Part shown: positions 1 to 8,565 of the stretch, one piece after another
Position numbering within the stretch: the first letter of the stretch is position 1
Layout of the letters: every line of letters starts with the position of its first letter
From: Echinicola marina
GTDB lineage: Bacteria; Bacteroidota; Bacteroidia; Cytophagales; Cyclobacteriaceae
Length of the DNA stretch: 64,000 nucleotides
Direction: 5' to 3'
Assembly (NCBI RefSeq): GCF_020463795.1
Contig: NZ_CP080025.1
Coordinates: forward strand, 685,001 to 749,000
Position numbers and translations under genes: made by a program
Notes under the pieces: generated by a model
Seen by the model: only the letters and a program-made list of their open reading frames with translations
Told to the model about the DNA's origin: nothing
The model's database searches: none

Positions 1-2841
1 TTCCATTCTATCGACATATTCCCTAACTATACTTAAGCCAAGACCACTGCCACTAATTCCACGGGAATTCCCTCCTCTAAAAAACGGATTAAATACAGAT
101 TCTACTTCCTCTGGTCTAATCCCAAAGCCATAATCCTTTACTTCAATATTTATCCAGTTATTTTCTACAAGCAACTTAACAAACGGTTTATTGGCGTTTG
201 CAGGGGAAAACTTAATTGCATTCTCAATAAGGTTTTTAAAAATATGCGTCATCCATATCTTATCTGATTGAACAACTAAATCTTCATCCACGAACAAATC
301 CACTAAGGGGACCTTTTTCTTTGTGAAATTATTAGAAATCAATTCCTGAAAAAACTCTTTGAAGGAGAACATTGAGGTTTCCTTAGTTTCTTCCTTATTG
401 CCATCCAGTACAATCATATCATCCAGCACGTCCTTAAGCCTGTTCACCTGACTGTTGATATTAAGAATCTGCTCTTCAAATTCGGCTTTAAGGGCCTTGT
501 CCTGAATACCCTCCACTGAGTCTGCCGCCAGTTCAGTACACATCATAATAATGGCAAGGGGAGACCTCAGTTCGTGAGAGGCCATGGAAAAGACTTTAGA
601 TTTTAACTGATTCAATTCCTTTTCCTGGGACACCAGTTTGCGCAGTTTTCTTTCAGTTTTAACTTTTTCGGAAATTTCTCTGATACTTGATAAGAAAACA
701 CGTTCAGTCTGAAACTTGGATGCTTTCAACAGAACTTCCAAATAAACTGATTTTCTGGTTTTATGGTGATTGGTGGAAACAATAAACCTTCCCTCCTGTC
801 CCAAAGCAAGATCTTTAAAATCAACATGATCACCTAACATTCTCATTATCGGTTCTCCGACCAGCTCACTGGACTCTAAGCCTAACATATCTTTTACCGA
901 AGGGGAGATGTACCTGATTTTATTGTCTTTTCCATGAAGACAAATAACATCCTGGACATTTCTTGCCAAAGTGGAATATAATTCCACTGACTGATAAAGA
1001 TCTTTGACTGTTTTCTTTAATTCTTTAATAAAATGAGATGACCTGATTAAGTTCACATAACTCTCCAAAATCGGTTTGAGTCTGTTAAAGTCCTTCTCCG
1101 AATATGGGTTTTCCTTATTGGCAAAAAAAAGAAAACCATATACATGCCCATGATAGGTTAGAGGGATTCCCATCCACTTGTTTACGGAATTTTGTCCCCC
1201 GCCAATCAGCAAATTGATATCCGATGCATTGTTCTGGATTTCCAATGTCCCTTCTAATACGGGTTGTAAAACTTCCGATAGCCCGACGGTTTGATCAAGA
1301 TTTTCTTCCTGGTCGATTCTAATCTGCTCCATAAGACCTATAGATGCATGTACATCCAAGGACACCTTATTTTTCCCCTTGTATACTATTTCTCCTACAA
1401 TACCCAATTTACTTCCCGTTATCCTGGTGATTCTTTTAAGGATCGCCTTATAAACAGTAGGAGAAATATTCTCCATAAACAATCCCTCCTGCGCCTCACC
1501 TATTGATTTTAATACAAGGTTGTATGCTTTTAGTTTACTTTTCTGCTTAATCCTTTTACTGATATCGGCAAATCTACCATACAACTTTTCCGGAGCCCCT
1601 TCAGCATCTCTTTTTAGCCGTACCTTATTATTGACCCAGAGCGTACTTCCGTCAATCGTCACCACTCTATGATCAACACTTAGCCCATCCCTATCGAGAG
1701 AGGAAAATAGTTTATTTAACCTCTTTTTAAGGTTTTCCCGGTCCTCGGCATAAATATTTTCTGTCCAAATGGTAGTTCCGGAAATAGGGACATTGGTCCT
1801 CAAGCCCATTTTTACCATATCATTCCCATAAAAGACCCCTACATTTTCTTTAAAGTCGTATTGGTAAAATAAATCGCTGCAACCTTTCACGAAGAATTCA
1901 AATTCATCTGATGAAAGTGACTGGTCTGCCCACAAGCCTACACCTTTATCCGTTACTGCTCGGGAAGGTAAAGTGATGTATATAAAAACCTCTCTTTGTT
2001 CATTCGCCCAACCCATCCATTGGAAATTACAAATAACATCTATTCCGTTTGGGTTGTTCTTTTGTCTCATACTGGCTTTGCTTTCTCCATCTTCACCCGG
2101 CACCCATTCAGGCAGATTATTCGGATAATCTTTAAAAAAAGGTGCCTCAATAAAACAGTCCCAAACCTTTTGGCCCAAGAAATAATCGCTTGAATAGCCG
2201 GTTATTTTTATCAAATTATCATTTACTTCTTTTATAGTTCCCTTTTGGTCTGTTTTGATATAGCCACCTTCCAAACTGTGTATCAAAAAATCACAAAGGG
2301 GATTTTCCCTACTGCTTTCGGGTTTTTGAAAGAGCATTTTCATCCAAAAAAAAATTTCATTAATAATTAAATGAATGATTTCCGATTTGTTGGAACGCCT
2401 GTTACCGTAAGGAGTCTTCTCACATAAAAACAGCCCTCCTTCAAACTTATCGCCTATCAATAAAGGGGATACAGTTACTCTCCAATCCTTTAAATGATCG
2501 TCTATACTTTTTTTTGTGCTGTTTGTTTCAAAAACCTTCAATTGAATAGAAGTATTGATTTCACCAACCGCCTTACCTTCACATTTTTCTTCCCATGGCA
2601 GCAGTCGGATACTTTCAATAATTCCATCCACCTCATCTGATTTTTTCCATAACCAAAGAGGTCCTTCCCAATTTCCCGCTACTTTTTCCCCATTGGCTTT
2701 CAAAAAAAACACCCCGGAAAAGCCAAGGCCTTCCCCCATAATTTTAACTGTATTACTAATTTTTTGGTTGATCAGGATATCAGACTGACAAATTCGCTGA
2801 ATATCAAATAAAATGGCAAAATCTTTACTTTTTGAATTCAT
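1..2841 (-). CDS. PAS/GAF sensor histidine kinase, C-terminus beyond window
   Basis: This frame is open from ATG at 2841 down to the left window edge (947 codons), so the gene is partial at its 3' end. Reading the minus strand shows a variable N-terminal region (about 1-160) and a PAS domain (about 175-260). A second PAS-like domain (about 310-420), a GAF-like domain (about 440-585) and a third PAS domain (about 615-715) follow. The kinase core has the phospho-acceptor motif SHELRSP with His near 755, N box NLIENAIKF near 872, G1 box DYGFGI near 905 and G2 box GSGLGLS. All key kinase residues are present, so it should autophosphorylate. No transmembrane segment is visible, so it is probably a cytoplasmic sensor. 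The signal and the partner response regulator are unknown. The degenerate kinase-like gene upstream lies on the same strand. Confidence 0.9.
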   Translation of the reverse strand, partial: MNSKSKDFAILFDIQRICQSDILINQKISNTVKIMGEGLGFSGVFFLKANGEKVAGNWEGPLWLWKKSDEVDGIIESIRLLPWEEKCEGKAVGEINTSIQLKVFETNSTKKSIDDHLKDWRVTVSPLLIGDKFEGGLFLCEKTPYGNRRSNKSEIIHLIINEIFFWMKMLFQKPESSRENPLCDFLIHSLEGGYIKTDQKGTIKEVNDNLIKITGYSSDYFLGQKVWDCFIEAPFFKDYPNNLPEWVPGEDGESKASMRQKNNPNGIDVICNFQWMGWANEQREVFIYITLPSRAVTDKGVGLWADQSLSSDEFEFFVKGCSDLFYQYDFKENVGVFYGNDMVKMGLRTNVPISGTTIWTENIYAEDRENLKKRLNKLFSSLDRDGLSVDHRVVTIDGSTLWVNNKVRLKRDAEGAPEKLYGRFADISKRIKQKSKLKAYNLVLKSIGEAQEGLFMENISPTVYKAILKRITRITGSKLGIVGEIVYKGKNKVSLDVHASIGLMEQIRIDQEENLDQTVGLSEVLQPVLEGTLEIQNNASDINLLIGGGQNSVNKWMGIPLTYHGHVYGFLFFANKENPYSEKDFNRLKPILESYVNLIRSSHFIKELKKTVKDLYQSVELYSTLARNVQDVICLHGKDNKIRYISPSVKDMLGLESSELVGEPIMRMLGDHVDFKDLALGQEGRFIVSTNHHKTRKSVYLEVLLKASKFQTERVFLSSIREISEKVKTERKLRKLVSQEKELNQLKSKVFSMASHELRSPLAIIMMCTELAADSVEGIQDKALKAEFEEQILNINSQVNRLKDVLDDMIVLDGNKEETKETSMFSFKEFFQELISNNFTKKKVPLVDLFVDEDLVVQSDKIWMTHIFKNLIENAIKFSPANANKPFVKLLVENNWINIEVKDYGFGIRPEEVESVFNPFFRGGNSRGISGSGLGLSIVREYVDRME

Positions 2842-3185
2842 AAATAATCTATTTCAAATTTAAACACCTTTACTTTTTACCATTAAACTAACTTTCCTCA
2901 TTTAAGATCGATATGAACACAAAAAAGACACAGCTACTAACTGTGCCCTTTATTTGGTCTTCACCCAGAAAGATGATCAGGTGAAGAGCATCGGTAACAA
3001 AATACTCCTGTCACCCACGTAAATTATAAACCTACTCATTTTCATTAAAGTTAAGAGGTAAAATCCATATTGATGATAAAACGCCTCATTATGTAAATAA
3101 AAGGTAGTTTTTAGAAAAAAATTCCATTAAAATGTACTATATCTCTTAAAATAAATTATTTAACCTTAATTTATTTTTTTATTAA
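2842..3185. other. Intergenic region between two sensor genes
   Basis: This 344-bp AT-rich gap precedes the PAS kinase gene and follows the next minus-strand gene. The only structure seen is an 8-bp inverted repeat TCTTCACC / GGTGAAGA at 2958-2965 and 2980-2987. It probably holds the kinase promoter; no coding sequence is seen. Confidence 0.5.
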
Positions 3186-5003
3186 CTAGGCTTTGGTGTT
3201 TTCATAGCTAACTTGAGCCAAAGCCTTCTGTATTTCCATCACATCAAAAGGCCTTTTGATCACATAACTAATACCATTTTCATTCAATGATAAATCGTTC
3301 CAAGTATCATTGATCGAATCAATTATTATAAAGAACATGTTGCGGTTCTTTTGCTCCCTAATCAAATGTAAAACATCAGAAATTGAACCGGACAGTTCAT
3401 CCAAATCAATCATCACTAAGTTATACTTCGATTTTTCCAATAATGAAATACAGCCATTCACTGTATTCACTTCATGTACATATAAGCCCTCCTTTTCCAA
3501 AAGCCACTTCAGTCTTTTTCGTTGATGTGTCGACTCACCTATCAAAACGGTCTTAAGTCCATAACAAAAATGAAATTTGAAGTTATTCGGATTACCATTG
3601 TTTACACTGCACAAACTGACTTTTAAAGGAATGGAAAAATAAATCAAATTTCCTGGATGGGTAAAATTTAGGGAATTCAATGGACTTATAACACCATACT
3701 CGCCTCCCAAATGCTCAATATTATTGATAGCGGTACGAAGTCCCAACAAATCAGGTTCCAAAACCCTTTCTCTGTTCAATCTTCTATCGAAAAGTTCCAA
3801 GGCGGAGTAGGGAAATTGTGTGCCTGAATCTTCAATTTCAAACCTCACCATTACCCACTCCTTGTCCTGACTTCCATTCTCTTCTGCCACACACCTAAGT
3901 TTCACATAGCCAAGTTTGGTATAGATCAATGAATAATGAACAAGAGTCAAAAGAGAATTTATTAACCTTTTCCTATCAGTCAAAACCATGAGGTTTTCAA
4001 TCCCATGAGTTATAGTGGTTAAACCAACCTGCTTCTTTTTGGAGGAAGGCAAAATCCTTCTCTCAACATTTTCCAAAATACCCTTAACGCTTATTTCTTT
4101 GTAATCATTTCCATTTTCCAAATAATCCTCTCTGCTTGAAAAGGCATAATCCTCCAACATTTCCTTAACCAAAAGGACTTCATCCCTTACAGATTTCAAA
4201 ATTCTTCTTTGACTAGAAGTTAACGAAGTTTGGCCTAGCGTGTCGACAGATGAAATTGATGAAGCTAATGGAGATGTAAGGTCACTTGCAATAAAAATTG
4301 TCTCCTCTTTAAAGCTACAACAAGGTTCATTTTTCTTAAGCAACTCCCCTATATTACTCCAATATTTAAGTTTCAATAAACCTGAAGTGAAATAAACCCA
4401 TGTTCCCAGCCCATATAGGTCAAGTCGTAAAACTACACCAACCCGCTTGAATTTTTGCTTAAAATTAAAATACAATCGTCTCGCTCCATTTACCCCGTGC
4501 AATAATATGACTTCGGTTCCAGGGTACTTTATAGAAAGTATTCGGATAATTTCCTTCTGAGTTTTCATACCTTCCATCACTTTTATCCTCTCCCTTTCTA
4601 CTCCTCCAGCAATTAATACCCTGATTAAATCATCCATATAGAAAGCTATTTGATCATCCTCAATTTCCTTCCACATTTGTGCTAAAACCACAGTAGTTTT
4701 AGGACTTTTCCCCCAAGTATCAATTGCTTTCCATAAAATCCGTTTTATATCCAAAAAGTGAGGAGTATTTTTTTTTAACTCCCATCTTCCATAGATCGGC
4801 ACAAATAATAATTTATTACCCCTGATTTTTTTCAGGTTATTTTCTGTTGGGGCAAGACGACGACCCAAAGGCCATGGAAAGAAAAACAACAATAAAAACC
4901 ATGAGACAGGTAAAAAGTATAAACCTATTTCACTTGAGTCTAACATCTGATTAATATTTACTAACACAACAAAAATTAATATATTAAACAGTTTAAAATT
5001 CAA
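3186..5003 (-). CDS. Membrane protein with DUF218-like region, degenerate histidine-kinase core and receiver domain
   Basis: The 605-residue product starts with one or two hydrophobic segments (about 3-42). Residues about 50-195 have the order of a DUF218/YdcF-like fold, with a conserved-looking GGVERERIKV stretch followed by a strand TEVILLHG. Residues about 225-295 occupy the place of a kinase dimerisation helix pair but contain no SHE-type phospho-acceptor. Residues about 300-470 resemble an HATPase domain with weak motifs: EDSGTQFP replaces the DNGxG box and DLLGL replaces GxGLGL. The C-terminus (about 487-600) is a receiver domain with a probable phospho-acceptor Asp near 533 (MIDLDE) and the conserved Lys (IKRPFD). 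It is therefore probably a pseudokinase or phosphorelay receiver rather than an active kinase. The DUF218 assignment is from pattern only. Confidence 0.6.
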   Translation of the reverse strand: MNFKLFNILIFVVLVNINQMLDSSEIGLYFLPVSWFLLLFFFPWPLGRRLAPTENNLKKIRGNKLLFVPIYGRWELKKNTPHFLDIKRILWKAIDTWGKSPKTTVVLAQMWKEIEDDQIAFYMDDLIRVLIAGGVERERIKVMEGMKTQKEIIRILSIKYPGTEVILLHGVNGARRLYFNFKQKFKRVGVVLRLDLYGLGTWVYFTSGLLKLKYWSNIGELLKKNEPCCSFKEETIFIASDLTSPLASSISSVDTLGQTSLTSSQRRILKSVRDEVLLVKEMLEDYAFSSREDYLENGNDYKEISVKGILENVERRILPSSKKKQVGLTTITHGIENLMVLTDRKRLINSLLTLVHYSLIYTKLGYVKLRCVAEENGSQDKEWVMVRFEIEDSGTQFPYSALELFDRRLNRERVLEPDLLGLRTAINNIEHLGGEYGVISPLNSLNFTHPGNLIYFSIPLKVSLCSVNNGNPNNFKFHFCYGLKTVLIGESTHQRKRLKWLLEKEGLYVHEVNTVNGCISLLEKSKYNLVMIDLDELSGSISDVLHLIREQKNRNMFFIIIDSINDTWNDLSLNENGISYVIKRPFDVMEIQKALAQVSYENTKA

Positions 5004-5325
5004 TAATATAATTTATAACTGGTATCAATTACCATATTTTGTAAACTAAATGTTTCAATTGATAGTTCAATGTTCTTTTCAATGAAGCGATCAGAAAATA
5101 TTACAACCTCGATTTGGTGAATCTTTTAATAATAAAGTATATCCAGGCCGCAGGGCAGATTAAAGGCAAGGAGGATCGGAATAAACAGGCGCGGGCCCGC
5201 GCGGGACGGCTTTATGCCGAAGTTCCTTGGCCTGTATGGGACCTGCCGGCCTAACTTTGCGGGGTAATTGAATAAGAAATGAAAAGTAGCCGCTTTTTTA
5301 TCTTGAACAATTATATTTACATTCC
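5004..5325. other. Intergenic region with a GC-rich coding remnant
   Basis: This gap lies between a minus-strand and a plus-strand gene. Positions about 5140-5262 are much richer in G+C than anything nearby, including GCGCGGGCCCGCGCGGG. On the plus strand the segment can be read as an open frame of about 40 codons ending at TAA (5251-5253), with residues such as RAGRLYAEVPWPVWDLPA. It has no convincing start and I do not recognise it. The best explanation is the tail of a foreign or decayed gene. Confidence 0.35.
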
Positions 5326-5904
5326 ATGAAAAAGTTATATATCGTAGCGGGTTGTAACGGTGCAGGAAAAACAACTGCTTCCTATACCATACTTCCTGAA
5401 ATACTGGATTGTAAAGAGTATGTCAATGCGGATGAAATCGCCAAAGGACTTTCCCCCTTTCAGCCGGAAAAAGCAAATATCCAAGCTGGAAAATTGATGC
5501 TTAGGCGTATTAAGGACTTGATCAGAACCGGCCAAAACTTTGCCTTTGAAACTACCCTTTCTACCAGAAGTTACACCAACCTCATTAAAGAAGCGAAAGA
5601 GGTGGGCTTTGAAGTTTATCTTCTTTTCTTTTGGCTTCGGTCATCCGATTTGGCCGTCCAACGGGTCAGGGTCAGGGTTCAGGAAGGAGGACACCATATT
5701 CCGGAAAATGTTATCCACAGAAGATATGTAAATGGATTAAAGAATTTTTTCAACTTATATTTGCCTATTGTTGACCAATGGATCCTGATCAACAATTCAG
5801 GTGAACCATATGAAATCATTGCCAAAAACTCGGATGGTGAGCTTAACGTTAATGATAAAGGGATATGGAAATCACTAAAACAAAACTATGATGAACAAAG
5901 CTGA
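5326..5904 (+). CDS. Zeta-toxin-like P-loop kinase
   Basis: This 192-residue protein starts MKKLYIVAGCNGAGKTT, giving a Walker A motif (GCNGAGKT) at about residues 9-16. It is followed by NADEIAKGLSP around 34-44, the zeta-toxin position for the catalytic Asp, and a Q-rich PEKANIQAGKLML helix. Proteins of this group phosphorylate UDP-N-acetylglucosamine or other small substrates and act as toxins, although many short chromosomal members have no proven toxicity. The length fits the stand-alone Bacteroidota form. No epsilon-type antitoxin is upstream; instead a 60-61 residue gene overlaps its 3' end. Family membership is secure, toxin activity is inferred. Confidence 0.82.
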   Translation: MKKLYIVAGCNGAGKTTASYTILPEILDCKEYVNADEIAKGLSPFQPEKANIQAGKLMLRRIKDLIRTGQNFAFETTLSTRSYTNLIKEAKEVGFEVYLLFFWLRSSDLAVQRVRVRVQEGGHHIPENVIHRRYVNGLKNFFNLYLPIVDQWILINNSGEPYEIIAKNSDGELNVNDKGIWKSLKQNYDEQS

Positions 5905-6073
5905 CAATACTACGGAAAAGATTATAAAGGGGCTGGAAGAGACCTATAAAAAAATGGTCGAATTCAAAAAGCAAAAAAACAGCCCGCTTGTGGTATATAA
6001 AGATGGGAAAATTGTGGAACTGGATCCTTTTGAAGCAAGTCCCACCACCAAGTATTCCCACGGTCCAAAATAA
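5888..6073 (+). CDS. Small protein overlapping the zeta-like gene, function unknown
   Basis: The ORF encodes 61 residues (60 if the second ATG at 5891 is used) and overlaps the end of the zeta-like gene by 14-17 bp in another frame, which suggests translational coupling. The product is charged and helical in its first half (KIIKGLEETYKKMVEFKKQK) and ends in a short hydrophilic tail. There is no signal peptide or known motif. Its position makes it a candidate partner or antitoxin of the P-loop kinase, but that is inference from location alone. Confidence 0.6.
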   Translation: MMNKADNTTEKIIKGLEETYKKMVEFKKQKNSPLVVYKDGKIVELDPFEASPTTKYSHGPK

Positions 6074-6076
6074 CCT

Positions 6077-6190
6077 TCAGTCCTTCTGGATGATCAGCCC
6101 TTCGATAATGGCATTATCTCCAATTTGCAGAGACTTTTCCTGATCCGCCCCCACTACACCGAAAAGAGAGTTGGGCAGCTTGCCCTTCAT
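6077..6190 (-). other. Short 37-codon frame, probable gene remnant
   Basis: The minus strand has ATG at 6190 and TGA at 6079-6077, encoding a peptide that includes LFGVVGADQEK and IGDNAIIEGLIIQKD. The composition looks like a real protein C-terminus. A stop codon lies only two codons upstream of the ATG, and a second short frame immediately upstream (MKCNMTMGVPQSH...) lies out of phase. A frameshifted remnant is more likely than a functional small gene. I do not recognise the family. Confidence 0.3.
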
Positions 6191-6264
6191 GGCTTAAGTG
6201 AAACGAAATACATGGCTGGTTTTGGACACATGGCTTTGTGGAACACCCATAGTCATGTTGCATT

Positions 6265-7287
6265 TCATAACCGTGGAAATTCGCTCTTCATAGTCCATTC
6301 CATGTTATTTAACTTACTTAAGAATTTCTGAATACCTGATATCATTTCCTGATATGATGGGGAATCACCATAAATCATCTGCTCCCGCATGGTTTTATAA
6401 TCCTTCATCCATGCACCTTCTAAATCAGGAATCGGCAATGGTTGGATGGTTTGAGGCTGGTGTAAATTATAATCGATACCCCGCATCCTTGTAAATGTAT
6501 GCCTATGGTCTACGATGGCTTCATACAGGTCATGATCATGGATTGCCCTATCCGCATGTGGGGACCTGGACAATTGATGGATATCGTACAGATGCCTACT
6601 CAATCGTTCAACCCTTATTTTCCCTGTCGGTCGTTGAAACTCCTCATGGAGCAAAAACAACTTTTCCAAAAATGTCCTTTCCGGCAAAACCGACGGGATT
6701 GAAACAGGCTCTTTTGCAAAATCCGCCTTTGGATACTGCTCACTGATAAATGAGGCTATTGTTTTATTTTCAAAAGGTTCCCTCAAGGACCGGCAACCGA
6801 TTTCCACCTGAACTCTTGGCAAAATGTAACCTGGGGATTTGGTGGCATTCGGATAGAAAATTTCAATGATCCGTGGATCCTGATCACTTGAGCTTGACGC
6901 TATCAACCTGAATTCAATATCTTCCATGCCCCTCTCCATAAACCGGCCCCGTAGTTCAGGAAAAAACACATCCTCTATGTAGCTACTGGTTGTCTTTCTT
7001 AGTTTTGTCCTTTGGTTTTTGCCCAAATCCCCTTTGAAACCTAGAAAATCACGGTCAATAGCCAGGTTGATGTCCTCGGAGAAGCGGTCAATTAATTTCC
7101 AGGCTTTACTGAGTGAAGTTCCTCCTTTGAATACAAGATGGGAAGCAACGTCCATTCCGAAAATGATTTCCAGAGTTTGAACTACCCACCAGTCTTTCTC
7201 AACGGCAAAAGCAGGAATCCCTCTATCGTTTTCCACGCCTTGGCAGACATCAAGCTTGTCCGCTGCTTTAAGCTCATAAAAAGTCAT
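6265..7287 (-). CDS. AbiEii/AbiGii-type nucleotidyltransferase toxin
   Basis: The 340-residue product carries the family signature near its N-terminus: FKGGTSLSKAW (about 53-63) followed by LIDRFSEDINLAIDRD (about 65-80). AbiEii proteins are DNA-polymerase-beta-like nucleotidyltransferases and the toxin half of type IV abortive-infection systems. The usual active site reads SEDxDL with two metal-binding Asp residues. Here the second is Asn74, encoded by AAC, one transition away from GAC, so activity may be impaired. The gene begins 6 bp after the stop of the antitoxin-like gene, the standard AbiE operon order. The family call is firm; loss of activity is inferred. Confidence 0.85.
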   Translation of the reverse strand: MTFYELKAADKLDVCQGVENDRGIPAFAVEKDWWVVQTLEIIFGMDVASHLVFKGGTSLSKAWKLIDRFSEDINLAIDRDFLGFKGDLGKNQRTKLRKTTSSYIEDVFFPELRGRFMERGMEDIEFRLIASSSSDQDPRIIEIFYPNATKSPGYILPRVQVEIGCRSLREPFENKTIASFISEQYPKADFAKEPVSIPSVLPERTFLEKLFLLHEEFQRPTGKIRVERLSRHLYDIHQLSRSPHADRAIHDHDLYEAIVDHRHTFTRMRGIDYNLHQPQTIQPLPIPDLEGAWMKDYKTMREQMIYGDSPSYQEMISGIQKFLSKLNNMEWTMKSEFPRL

Positions 7288-7293
7288 TATAAT

Positions 7294-7833
7294 TTATTTT
7301 AATGCTTGTTCCATTATTTGTCGGATCCAGGCGGGTGCCAGATCCATATCATGTTTTAGATGTTTGGGGTTCTCTTTCTTAAGCAATTCGATAATCCGTT
7401 GCTTCTCCCCGGCATGAAGCCGGTCCTTCCCTATTTCCTTGAGTCCCTGAATAACCAAAGCGCTTGTCGGTCCTTTGGCCGCAAGGTTCCTTGGCGCGGA
7501 CTTCTTTAGTTTGATGCTCCTTTTTCCCACCTTTATTTCCCTAGGGGCTCCATCTGTAAGAAAAACCAACTTCATGGGAACCTGGGCACTCAGCCCCAAT
7601 GCGTTTAATGCGTACGTTCCCGTTGGGACAATCCTGATTTTATCCCTTTTCGCTATTGCACGGGCTACCTCATCAGCGGTGGGGAAGACTTCCCCAATGA
7701 GCGGATTAATTTTGGGACGTACATATATTCCCTGAGCCATGGATCTGACCGCACCGCTTTCTTTCAGCCGTTGTAAAGCTTTACGCACTGCTACGTCAGA
7801 CCCGTATTTCCTAAAATCCTCCGGAAACAACAA
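7294..7833 (-). CDS. DUF6088/AbiEi-like antitoxin, 5'-truncated
   Basis: The 179-codon frame begins at a TTG codon (7833; a second TTG is at 7830) because no ATG is available. The in-frame stop upstream is TAA at 7851-7849. The product resembles DUF6088 antitoxins: a winged-helix start (FRKYGSDVAVRKALQRLKESG), then a middle domain with VPTGTYALNALGLSAQVP and TDGAPREIKVG. Family members normally have about 15-20 more residues ending in a KGTLLFPEDF-like stretch. The residues just before the TTG (PAEGT) still match that stretch, so the gene was cut rather than mis-started. A purine-rich AGAGGGG lies just ahead of the TTG and could allow weak translation. The cut coincides with the broken DUF4374 gene on the other strand. 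Confidence 0.75.
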   Translation of the reverse strand: MLFPEDFRKYGSDVAVRKALQRLKESGAVRSMAQGIYVRPKINPLIGEVFPTADEVARAIAKRDKIRIVPTGTYALNALGLSAQVPMKLVFLTDGAPREIKVGKRSIKLKKSAPRNLAAKGPTSALVIQGLKEIGKDRLHAGEKQRIIELLKKENPKHLKHDMDLAPAWIRQIMEQALK

Positions 7834-7846
7834 GGTCCCCTCTGCC

Positions 7847-8305
7847 GGTTATACCAAAGTGGACAAACCTTCTGGTATTTTAAGAATAAAATCTGGTGAA
7901 GATGAATTCGATGAGGATTATTTCTTTGATATCGAAAACAGTGAACTCCAAGGTCGATTGGTGTTTGGAAGCTATATCGGTGGAAACCGGGCTATTATCC
8001 GATATATGCCTAAGGAGTTGGACAATGATCAAGAGATTTGGGGTGCTTTAAATGATGCAAAAGTACACTTCAAAATGGCCATAGTAGACTTGAAAAGTAA
8101 GGAAATCACACCAATTACCAATTTGCCTGACCACGGCGGTGAATGGACAAGACAATTGTTTATTGAAGATGGAGTGGTTTATCATAGCTTTACCACCGAA
8201 ACCGAGACAAGAATCTATGCCATAGACCTAGCCACCGGTGAAGCAGAAGCTGGAGCTGTGGTAGAAGGCGCCACTGTACCACTTATTTATAAGTTGGATT
8301 ACTAA
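7847..8305 (+). pseudogene. C-terminal fragment of a DUF4374-like protein
   Basis: Positions about 7847-8305 encode about 152 residues ending LIYKLDY. They read like the end of a beta-propeller-type protein (EITPITNLPDHGG, YAIDLATGEAEAG). DUF4374 proteins of about 400 residues commonly precede siderophore-type TonB receptors in Bacteroidota, and such a receptor follows here. The open frame runs back to 7739, but that part is antisense to the antitoxin gene and is not homologous sequence. The N-terminal two-thirds is missing and no start or signal peptide remains. The DUF4374 name is a moderate-confidence pattern call; truncation is seen directly. Confidence 0.6.
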
Positions 8306-8314
8306 GTAGTTATT

Positions 8315-8431
8315 GAGGCTGTCTCATCAACAGTTTTTTGCATCATTCATAGCACTAAAGAATACGAAGCACTTTAATTACAGTGATTCAAGTTATTTCT
8401 TCAGTTCAAATAATAGTTATGAGACAGCCTC
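8315..8431. repeat. 117-bp element bounded by 13-bp perfect inverted repeats
   Basis: GAGGCTGTCTCAT at 8315-8327 is repeated inverted as ATGAGACAGCCTC at 8419-8431, followed by a T run. The 91-bp interior has no coding content. A related pair with similar ends lies at about 45612-45767. The arrangement suits a small non-autonomous transposable element (MITE), or a long-stem terminator for the truncated gene upstream. Confidence 0.55.
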
Positions 8432-8565
8432 TTTTTTAATGGGTGCTTATTTTACCACCCTAGTTTTTAGATAGTTAATACCCTTCTTTTTCAGAGTCAA
8501 CCAGAATATTCTTTTTAAACAAAATCAAGCTTCCTTCTTGAAGCAATTATTTAAAATCAGTAAAA

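Noticed and set aside
7739-7846. N-terminal part of the plus-strand frame running to 8305
   Set aside because: It is antisense to the antitoxin gene and only the part after about 7847 is protein-like, so the ATG at 7739 is an accident of the junction.
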